In this document: one piece after another, positions 1-6,873 of the stretch
Layout of the letters: every line of letters begins with the position of its first letter
Numbering within the stretch: the stretch's first letter is position 1
DNA from: Desulfovibrio sp.
GTDB taxonomy: Bacteria; Desulfobacterota; Desulfovibrionia; Desulfovibrionales; Desulfovibrionaceae
Assembly (NCBI GenBank): GCA_003525525.1
Contig: DQED01000334.1
Coordinates: 1-6,873 of the forward strand
Direction: 5' to 3'
DNA: 6,873 bases
Notes under the pieces: generated by a model
The model's input: the letters and a program-made list of their open reading frames with translations, nothing else
Databases searched by the model: none
Told to the model about the DNA's origin: nothing
Program-made: the position numbers and the translations under genes

Positions 1-362
1 TGCCGCAACAGCCCGGCCAACCCACGCAACCGCTGCCCGGCTACGGGCATGGCGCGCTGCCGGCCGCTCCCGCCGCTCCCGCAGCTCCCTACGTCCCGCA
101 ACCCGGCCAGCACCCGGGCGTCCAGCAACAGCCGCAGGCCCTCGCGCCGCAAACCGCCGCACTGCAGGCCACGCCGCCGCCGGGCCTCGAGAAAATGATG
201 CTGCAAACCTTTTGCCGCGAATACGACATCCCCCTGTCCGTGGCCGTGCAACGCCTGGGCAGGCACCACATCACCGCCTTCGGCGACATGACCTTCGGGG
301 AACTGTCCCTGGAAAACAACCGGCCGCCCGCGGACCTCATGCGGATCGTCGGCGGACAGTAG
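1..362 (+). CDS. C-terminal part of an unidentified protein with Pro/Gln/Ala-rich linker and small helical C-terminal domain (5' end outside window)
   Basis: The frame is open from the window edge (first full codon at 3) to a TAG at 360-362, so only about 119 C-terminal residues are visible. The first 60 or so are low-complexity Pro/Gln/Ala/Gly, including three consecutive AAP units, and look like a flexible linker. The last 58 residues form a compact segment beginning at LEKMMLQTF and containing CREYDIPL, ITAFGDMTFGEL and PPADLMRIV. The pattern of an amphipathic helix, a short 'dMTfgEls' turn and a final helix resembles the small C-terminal domain on some Desulfovibrio membrane proteins (for example DUF4405-type), but this is a resemblance from memory, not an assignment. 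No catalytic motif is visible. A hairpin lies directly after the stop. The gene is convergent with the regulator operon, so a functional link is not implied. It is real by codon pattern (strong G/C at third positions); its function is unknown. Confidence 0.75.
   Translation, partial: PQQPGQPTQPLPGYGHGALPAAPAAPAAPYVPQPGQHPGVQQQPQALAPQTAALQATPPPGLEKMMLQTFCREYDIPLSVAVQRLGRHHITAFGDMTFGELSLENNRPPADLMRIVGGQ
63..89 (+). repeat. Three tandem 9-bp units coding for Ala-Ala-Pro
   Basis: GCCGCTCCC occurs at 63-71 and 72-80, with a one-base variant GCAGCTCCC at 81-89. The units are in frame in the partial gene and encode AAP three times within its linker. A short coding tandem repeat like this could change copy number by slippage and so alter linker length. 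Confidence 0.8.
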
Positions 363-370
363 CGGGGAAG

Positions 371-420
371 GGGAAGCAGGCTGGAGGCCTCTTCCCTCTT
401 TCCTCTTGTCTCTTTTCTCT
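371..420 (+). terminator. Probable intrinsic terminator of the upstream + strand gene
   Basis: Eight bases after the TAG stop, GGGAAG (371-376) pairs with CTTCCC (391-396). After one bulged C (377), AGG (378-380) pairs with CCT (388-390), giving a 9-bp stem with one bulge and a 7-nt loop. The hairpin is followed by a pyrimidine tract with several runs of three or four T. The tail is mixed C/T rather than pure T, so termination strength is uncertain. Confidence 0.55.
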
Positions 421-444
421 TTTCTCTTTCTTCCTCTTCTTTTC
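388..444. other. 57-nt almost pure polypyrimidine tract between convergent genes
   Basis: From 388 to 444 the + strand is C or T at every position except a single G at 408, with recurring TCTTTTC and CTCTT units. It lies between the end of the partial + strand gene and the end of the response regulator gene on the - strand. It is the main content of the 363-467 gap. It forms the tail of the hairpin at 371-396 on the + strand and would be a purine-only 3' tail on transcripts of the regulator operon. Confidence 0.85.
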
Positions 445-467
445 ACCCCCAGCCCATCCTCTCGCCA

Positions 468-1870
468 TTACCGATACCCCTCCGCCGCGATGCCCAATCG
501 CCGCAGGATCTTCTGGAGCGACACCCGTTCCAGCCCGGACAGCCGGGCGGCTTCGGAGACGTTGCCGCGCGTCTGGCCGAGCAGGCGTTCGACGTAGCGG
601 CGGGTGAAGGCGTCGACGACGCGGGCTTTGGCTTCGAGGTAGGGCGCGGCCATGCCGGCCTCGTCGTCGCCGTCGATGGGGTCGGACTGGTCGGGGTCGG
701 CGGTGGCCACGGCCTTGGGGCCGATGACGTCGCCGCGGCAGAAGACGGTGAGCCGGCGCACGAAGTTGAACAGTTCGCGCACGTTGCCGGGCCAGTCCCG
801 GCCGGCGAGGGCGGCCAGGGCTTCGGCGGAGAATTCCTTTTCGCCGATGCCGGTTTCGCGGCAGGCGCGCGCGAGGAAGGCCGTGGCGAGCAACGGGATG
901 TCTTCGCGGCGTTCGCGAAGGGGCGGCATGCGCACGGTGAGGACGTTTAAGCGGTAATAGAGGTCTTCGCGGAAGGATTTGTCGGCGATCTTGGCTTCCA
1001 GGTCCTGGTTGGTGGAGGCGAGGATGCGCACGTCGATGGGCGTGGATTTGCTCGAGCCCACGGGGCGGACTTCGCGTTCCTGGAGCACGCGCAGGAGTTT
1101 GGTCTGCACGCTCATGGGGATGTCGCCGATTTCGTCGAGCACGATGACGCCGCCGTTGGCGGACTGGAACAGGCCGCGCCGGTCGCGTTCGGCTCCGGTG
1201 AAGGCCCCGCGCACGTGGCCGAAGAGTTCGCTTTCGAGCAGTTGGTCCGGGATGGCCGGGCAGTTGACGGAAAGAAACGGGCCGGCGGCGCGCCGCGACA
1301 GGCTGTGTATGGCCCGGGCGGCGAGTTCCTTGCCCGTGCCGGATTCGCCGCGAATGAGCACGGTGTAGTCCGAGCCGGCCACGGCGGCGATGGCTTCCTT
1401 GACCTGCGCCATGGCCGGGGATTCGCCGAGGAGACCGACGCTTGCGCCGCAGGCTTCGACCGCGGCGCGCAGGCGCTGGTTCTCGCGCAACAGTTCCGCC
1501 CGCTCCAGGCCCTTGGCGATGACCCGGGCCAGGTGTTCGGACTCCACGGGTTTGGTGAGGAAGTCGTAGGCTCCGGCCTTGAGCGCGGCCACGGCCGTGT
1601 CGATGTCGCCGTGGGCCGTGAGGAGCACCACGCCCAGGCGCGGTTCCAGGGCGAGCGCCCGGGGCAGCAGTTCCAGGCCCGAAATCCCGGGCATGCGCAG
1701 GTCCGTGACGAGCACGGCGCAGGGGTGCGCGGCGAGGGCGTCCAAGGCGGCCTCGCCGGAGCAGACGTGGTCGAGCCGGGCTTCGGGAATTTTGGGCGCG
1801 AGCAGCCGGGTGAGGCCGCGGGCGAAGTCCGGCTGGTCGTCGACGATGAGCACGCGCGGCGCGGTATCGT

Positions 1871-1874
<4 letters not shown>
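468..1874 (-). CDS. Sigma-54-dependent response regulator (NtrC/AtoC type: REC, AAA+, Fis HTH)
   Basis: A 468-aa cytoplasmic transcription activator. Residues 1-120 are a receiver domain with the acidic pair D12/D13, phospho-acceptor D58 (in VTDLRMPG), T86 and K108. Residues about 147-380 are the AAA+ domain: Walker A GESGTGKE (176-183), the sigma-54 contact loop GAFTGA (223-228), Walker B VIVLDEIGD (243-251), and FREDLYYRLNV (301-311) with the arginines used across subunits. Residues 435-462 are a Fis-type helix-turn-helix (GNVSEAARLSGLERVSLQKILRRLGI). All key residues are present, so it should hydrolyse ATP and open sigma-54 promoters once phosphorylated. Its ATG overlaps the kinase stop codon as ATGA, with CCTCCT (AGGAGG on the coding strand, 1882-1887) seven bases upstream, so the two are translationally coupled and the kinase is its likely partner. 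The best nearby target is the dyad plus -24/-12 promoter before the transporter; that link is inferred from position and promoter type. Confidence 0.96.
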
Positions 1875-4336
<2,462 letters not shown>

Positions 4337-4403
4337 GATTCCTCCCCTGGTCCCCTTTTTTGGGGCGGAAGCGTGAAAAACGCAATGCGAACGCCGGGAT
4401 GCG

Positions 4404-4427
4404 AGGTGCTAACTCGAGTTTGCACCT
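4404..4427. promoter_or_regulatory. 24-bp dyad: probable upstream activator site for the sigma-54 regulator
   Basis: AGGTGC (4404-4409) and GCACCT (4422-4427) are perfect inverted arms around a palindromic core AACTCGAGTT (4411-4420). Only the two flanking T bases (4410/4421) fail to pair, so 22 of 24 positions are symmetric. Its centre (4415.5) is about 97 bp upstream of the start predicted from the -24/-12 element, within the usual range for NtrC-family enhancer sites. Fis-type HTH activators bind such dyads as dimers. That the neighbouring regulator is the one that binds is inferred. Confidence 0.7.
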
Positions 4428-4457
4428 TTGGCCGCGTCTGCGAGAAATATTCTTTTA

Positions 4458-4470
4458 TATCAGATGATTG
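4458..4470 (+). promoter_or_regulatory. IHF-like site between activator site and sigma-54 promoter
   Basis: TATCAGATGATTG matches the IHF consensus WATCAANNNNTTR at every fixed position but one (G for A at 4463). An AT-rich stretch lies directly upstream (about 4445-4460), the only such patch in an otherwise GC-rich region. It lies midway between the dyad and the -24/-12 element, where DNA bending would help the bound activator reach sigma-54 polymerase. The consensus is short and degenerate, so position is the main support. Confidence 0.5.
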
Positions 4471-4486
4471 GCGTTGCATGGAAAAG

Positions 4487-4502
4487 TGGTCCCGGACTTG
4501 CT
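4487..4502 (+). promoter_or_regulatory. Sigma-54 (-24/-12) promoter for the transporter operon
   Basis: TGGTCCCGGACTTGCT fits the sigma-54 consensus TGGCAC-N5-TTGCW: the GG (4488-4489) and GC (4500-4501) doublets are separated by exactly 10 bases, and the -12 element TTGCT is complete. In the -24 element the C and A after TGG are replaced by T and C. Transcription should start near 4513, giving a leader of about 243 nt. The sigma-54 activator gene next door and the dyad upstream strengthen the call. Confidence 0.75.
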
Positions 4503-4512
4503 TACGGGACAA

Positions 4513-4755
4513 CGGGGACACGGATCCCTGCGGCGGCGACGGTTTCGGGGAGGGAATTCCCGGGCGAAGCGCCGGCCGGACTGACAAGGGAGGACGGAGC
4601 GAACGCGGGCCGACGCCGTGGCGCGGCCTTGCGGGAGCGATCGGCGCGGCATGGCGGCCGTCCCGACGGGCCTTGGGAGAGCGCCTGCGGGAAGGGCGCA
4701 CGGTGCGGACGGTCGCGGTACGGCTGCGTCATCGTCAACGCAAAAGGAGGGAGTC
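4513..4755 (+). other. Predicted long GC-rich 5' leader of the transporter mRNA
   Basis: About 243 nt separate the predicted transcription start from the ATG. The stretch is GC-rich and rich in short inverted repeats, including the 10-bp palindrome GGGAATTCCC (4552-4561). No riboswitch class, tRNA or convincing small gene was recognised. The reading frame runs open back to a GTG at 4618, but the upstream residues are Arg/Ala/Gly-rich without membrane-protein character and are taken as non-coding. The leader ends in AAAAGGAGGG (4742-4751), which sets the start at 4756. Confidence 0.45.
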
Positions 4756-6195
4756 ATGGCGGAAAAAAAATGGCTAACGGAAGACAAGCTGGCCCTTATT
4801 TTGGGGCTTGTCCTTTTCGGCTTGTCGCTTTTCAACTTCGGCGGCGTGGATCCGCTCGGCTGGGCCGTGAAGGTCAATGTGTGGACCGACGCGTCCAAGA
4901 TCTTCTCGGCGGCCACCGGGGCATATAAGGGGTTATCGGGAATCGCTTCGCTGCTCCTGACCTGGATATTCGTCACGGCCATGCTGGCGTTCGGCGTCAA
5001 GGCCCTGGGCGGTGATCCGAAACGCTTCATGGCGAGCTTCACGCTCGTGTTCTTCATCGGCTACTTCTGCTATGCGCTGGGCCACTACGCGACCATCGCG
5101 GCCACCCCGGACCAGCTCAAGAAGTACAACCTGTCCTGGGCCATGGGCCTGACCGGCGAGGCGGGATTCATTATCGCGCTGCTTGCCGGCATCTTCATCG
5201 GCAACTTCATGCCCGGGTTCGCGGCCAAGCTCAAAGACGCGCTCAAGCCCGAGATGTTCGTCAAGATCGCCATCGTCATCCTGGGTGCGGAACTCGGCGT
5301 CAAGTCCGTGGACGCCCTGGGTCTGGCCTCCTCGGTCATCTTCCGGGGCCTTTGCGCCATCGTCGAAGCGTACCTGATCTATTGGGCCCTGGTCTATTAC
5401 ATCTCCCGGAAATACTTCAAGTTCAGCCGTGAATGGGCGGCGCCCTTGGCTTCCGGCATCTCCATCTGCGGCGTTTCCGCCGCCATCGCCACCGGCGGGG
5501 CGATCCGCGCCCGGCCCATCGTCCCGATCATGGTTTCCTCCCTGGTCGTCGTGTTCACCTGCGTGGAAATGCTGATCCTGCCCTTCGTCGCCCAGCACTG
5601 GATGTACGGCGAGCCCATGGTGGCCGGCGCGTGGATGGGCCTTGCCGTCAAGTCCGACGGCGGCGCCATCGCCTCCGGCGTCATCACCGATGCGCTGATC
5701 CGCGCCCAGGCCCTGGCCGTGGACAGCATCAAGTACCAGGAAGGCTGGGTGACCATGGCGGCCACCACGATCAAGATCTTCATCGACGTCTTCATCGGCG
5801 TGTGGGCCTTCATCCTGGCCGCCATCTGGTGCACCATGATCGAGTGCAAGCCAGGCGAGCGCATGAAGTTCGGCGCGATCCTCGACCGCTTCCCGCGCTT
5901 CGTGCTCGGTTACGTCATCACCTTCATCATCATGCTGGTCCTGTGCGCCAAGGGCGGCGACATGCTGAAGTTCGGCAAGACCGCCATCGGCGACACCGGG
6001 CCCTTCCGGGGCATCTTCTTCGTGCTGACGTTTTTCACCATCGGCGTGGTGTCCAACTTCAAGAAGCTGTGGGACGAAGGCATCGGCCGGTTGGCCCTGG
6101 TCTACATCGTGAGCCTTTTCGGCTTCATCATCTGGATCGGGTTGTTCATTTCCTGGCTGTTCTTCCATGGCGTCAAGCCGCCCCTGGCTTCCTAG
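4756..6195 (+). CDS. Polytopic membrane transporter of the YeiH / putative sulfate exporter (UPF0324, PSE) family
   Basis: A 479-aa inner-membrane protein with about 11-12 hydrophobic spans (near 12-28, 63-84, 95-116, 131-153, 168-182, 190-216, 228-250, 255-279, 288-310, 336-358, 382-398, 417-432, 447-470). Family signatures seen are the glycine-rich ISICGVSAAIATGGAIRA (235-252, matching the 'SICGaSAi.a...i.a' block), GAWMGLAVKSDGGAIASG (291-308, at the place of the family's 'GaWaGtsihd...aaG' block) and FPRFVLGY (379-386). UPF0324 proteins are usually about 330-350 aa; this one has an extended N-terminal part. The start is set by AGGAGGG (4745-4751) four bases before the ATG; the longer GTG start at 4618 has no comparable site. 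The family is proposed to export sulfate or related oxyanions, but substrate and direction are poorly tested, and none can be read from this sequence. It is likely co-transcribed with the small gene at 6231 and under sigma-54 control. Confidence 0.85.
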   Translation: MAEKKWLTEDKLALILGLVLFGLSLFNFGGVDPLGWAVKVNVWTDASKIFSAATGAYKGLSGIASLLLTWIFVTAMLAFGVKALGGDPKRFMASFTLVFFIGYFCYALGHYATIAATPDQLKKYNLSWAMGLTGEAGFIIALLAGIFIGNFMPGFAAKLKDALKPEMFVKIAIVILGAELGVKSVDALGLASSVIFRGLCAIVEAYLIYWALVYYISRKYFKFSREWAAPLASGISICGVSAAIATGGAIRARPIVPIMVSSLVVVFTCVEMLILPFVAQHWMYGEPMVAGAWMGLAVKSDGGAIASGVITDALIRAQALAVDSIKYQEGWVTMAATTIKIFIDVFIGVWAFILAAIWCTMIECKPGERMKFGAILDRFPRFVLGYVITFIIMLVLCAKGGDMLKFGKTAIGDTGPFRGIFFVLTFFTIGVVSNFKKLWDEGIGRLALVYIVSLFGFIIWIGLFISWLFFHGVKPPLAS

Positions 6196-6230
6196 CCCAG
6201 CCGGGTCAAACCATACGCAAGGAGGCCTGC

Positions 6231-6404
6231 ATGGAACCTGAAAAGAAAGACGCGACGTTTTCCGAAGAGCTCTCGAAAATGGAATGGGAACCGCTCATGC
6301 CCATCGAGAAGAAGCTCATCGCCTGGAGCCTCGGCCTGGGCACGGCGCTGCTTTTCATCCTCTACTACGTCAGCGGCGTGTTCTTCCCCGGCGCGCACGG
6401 CTAG
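6231..6404 (+). CDS. 57-aa single-span membrane microprotein following the transporter
   Basis: An ATG at 6231 preceded by AAGGAGG (6219-6225, 5-base spacer) opens a 57-codon frame ending in TAG at 6402-6404. The N-terminal 27 residues are charged and hydrophilic (MEPEKKDATFSEELSKMEWE, then PLMPIEK). They are followed by one hydrophobic span at about 29-52 and a short tail FFPGAHG. The lysine pair at 27-28 before the span favours a cytoplasmic N terminus. It starts 35 bp after the transporter stop, no terminator lies between them, and a strong one follows, so the two form one operon. No family was recognised. A role as a small partner, stabiliser or regulator of the transporter is the natural guess from context, but it is only inference. 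The excellent ribosome site and clear topology argue that it is a real gene. Confidence 0.85.
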   Translation: MEPEKKDATFSEELSKMEWEPLMPIEKKLIAWSLGLGTALLFILYYVSGVFFPGAHG

Positions 6405-6427
6405 GCGCGACGCCAACGCGAAAAACG

Positions 6428-6457
6428 AACGGGCGGTCCGCAAGGGCCGCCCGTTTT
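6428..6457 (+). terminator. Strong intrinsic terminator of the transporter operon
   Basis: The arm AACGGGCGGTCC (6428-6439) pairs with GGGCCGCCCGTT (6444-6455), a 12-bp GC-rich stem with one G-U wobble, closed by a GCAA tetraloop (6440-6443). The stem is followed by a T run (TTTT, 6454-6457, partly in the stem). It lies 23 bases after the microprotein stop. Confidence 0.88.
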
Positions 6458-6508
6458 GCGTGGGCCGCATGCCTTGACGGGGAGCGGCCGGGTGTGCCTT
6501 GTCTGACC

Positions 6509-6805
6509 ATGCTGACCTACGAGCAGATCAAGGCCATTGAGAACGCCTTGGGCGCGGACGCGGCCAAGCCCGTGGTGGAAGCCATCCAGTCCACGGACCA
6601 GGGCGTGCTCTCTTCCCTGCTGGCCGAGATCGCCACCAAGGCGGACCTGGAAAAGCTGCGCGGCGAGATGCGCGAGGAAAACGCGTCCATGCGCGGCGAC
6701 GTCAAGCGCCTCGATCTGCAACTGAAACTGCTCATCGCCCTGGCCGTGCTGGCCATCGCCATGTTCAGCCCCAATTTCGCCGCCCTGGTCCGGCTGGCGA
6801 AATAA
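6509..6805 (+). CDS. 98-aa coiled-coil protein with C-terminal membrane anchor (DUF1640/CCDC90-like)
   Basis: The frame from ATG 6509 to TAA 6803-6805 encodes an N-terminal helical segment (about 1-40) and a charged heptad-like region at about 44-71 (ATKADLEKLRGEMREE, then MRGDVKRLDLQL). A hydrophobic span at about 73-95 follows, ending in LVRLAK. The 'ATKADLExLRxE' coil leading into a terminal membrane span resembles small bacterial DUF1640/CCDC90-like proteins; this is a recognition call without a search. The start is uncertain: the ATG has no good ribosome site, whereas an in-frame GTG at 6494 lies nine bases after GGGGAG (6479-6484) and would add five residues. The gene sits after the terminator at 6428-6457, so it is probably a separate transcription unit with no known tie to the transporter. 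Its biochemical function is unknown. Confidence 0.7.
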   Translation: MLTYEQIKAIENALGADAAKPVVEAIQSTDQGVLSSLLAEIATKADLEKLRGEMREENASMRGDVKRLDLQLKLLIALAVLAIAMFSPNFAALVRLAK

Positions 6806-6845
6806 TCCTTTCTTCCACATTCTTCCGTTCCTCCGTCCAGGGGGT

Positions 6846-6868
6846 CCGGGGGGGATGATCCCCCCCGG
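6846..6868. repeat. Perfect G/C-block palindrome (10-bp stem, 3-nt loop)
   Basis: CCGGGGGGGA (6846-6855) is followed by TGA and its exact reverse complement TCCCCCCCGG (6859-6868). It lies 41 bases after the stop of the small coiled-coil gene, preceded by a pyrimidine-rich stretch (6806-6837). From memory, similar 'ggtccGGGGGGatgatCCCCCC' blocks recur between genes in Desulfovibrio-type genomes, but this was not checked. There is no T tail, so a role as a standard intrinsic terminator is doubtful; it may be a REP-like element. Confidence 0.7.
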
Positions 6869-6873
6869 CCGCC

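Noticed and set aside
4371..4383. GCGT-GAAAA-ACGC small hairpin in the divergent region
   Set aside because: A four-base stem is expected by chance in this composition and has no clear link to any signal.
4454..4485. Sigma-70 promoter for the kinase operon with TATAAA (complement of 4454-4459)
   Set aside because: The -10 is fair, but no convincing -35 is found at 16-18 bases, and the patch overlaps the IHF-like site. It remains possible but is not supported enough to list.
4618..4755. N-terminal extension of the transporter from the GTG at 4618
   Set aside because: The added 46 residues are low-complexity and Arg/Ala-rich, and no good ribosome site precedes the GTG. A strong AGGAGGG sits just before the ATG at 4756.
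4933..6168. 411-codon - strand frame antisense to the transporter
   Set aside because: It is an acidic Asp/Gly/His-rich antisense shadow with no motifs; the + strand has the membrane protein with family signatures.
6472..6505. TTGACG at 6473 as a -35 box for the 98-aa gene
   Set aside because: No acceptable -10 hexamer lies 16-18 bases downstream.

Overview
The window is very GC-rich and comes from a bacterium that makes c-type cytochromes and uses sigma-54. The style of the genes and intergenic sequence suggests a Desulfovibrio-like sulfate reducer (Desulfovibrionaceae). The evidence for this is a haem-c (CxxCH) sensor kinase, an NtrC-type activator, a transporter of the YeiH / putative sulfate exporter family, and G/C-block intergenic palindromes. 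The placement is by recognition; no database search was run.

Layout. (1) Bases 1-362, + strand: the 3' end of a gene with a Pro/Gln/Ala-rich linker and a small helical C-terminal domain, followed by a hairpin and a long pyrimidine-rich tract (371-444). (2) Bases 468-4336, - strand: a two-gene two-component operon read right to left. The membrane histidine kinase comes first (821 aa; haem-c sensor, HAMP-like linker, GAF, PAS, HisKA, HATPase), and its stop overlaps the start of the response regulator (468 aa; REC, AAA+ with GAFTGA, Fis-type HTH) by four bases. (3) Bases 4337-4755: a 419-bp divergent control region. (4) Bases 4756-6404, + strand: a 479-aa polytopic transporter followed 35 bp later by a 57-aa single-span membrane protein, closed by a strong intrinsic terminator (6428-6457). 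(5) Bases 6509-6805, + strand: a 98-aa coiled-coil, membrane-anchored protein. (6) Bases 6846-6868: a perfect G/C-block palindrome.

How the parts fit. The divergent region holds, in order towards the transporter, a 24-bp near-perfect dyad (4404-4427), an IHF-like site in an AT-rich patch (4458-4470) and a good sigma-54 -24/-12 element (4487-4502). This is the standard layout of a promoter driven by an NtrC-family activator, and such an activator is encoded next door. The simplest model is that the periplasmic haem-c domain senses a redox or ligand signal, the kinase phosphorylates the regulator, and the regulator binds the dyad and switches on the transporter and its small partner. The signal and the transported substrate are not shown by the sequence.

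Most other long open frames here, on both strands, are high-GC shadows of these genes.
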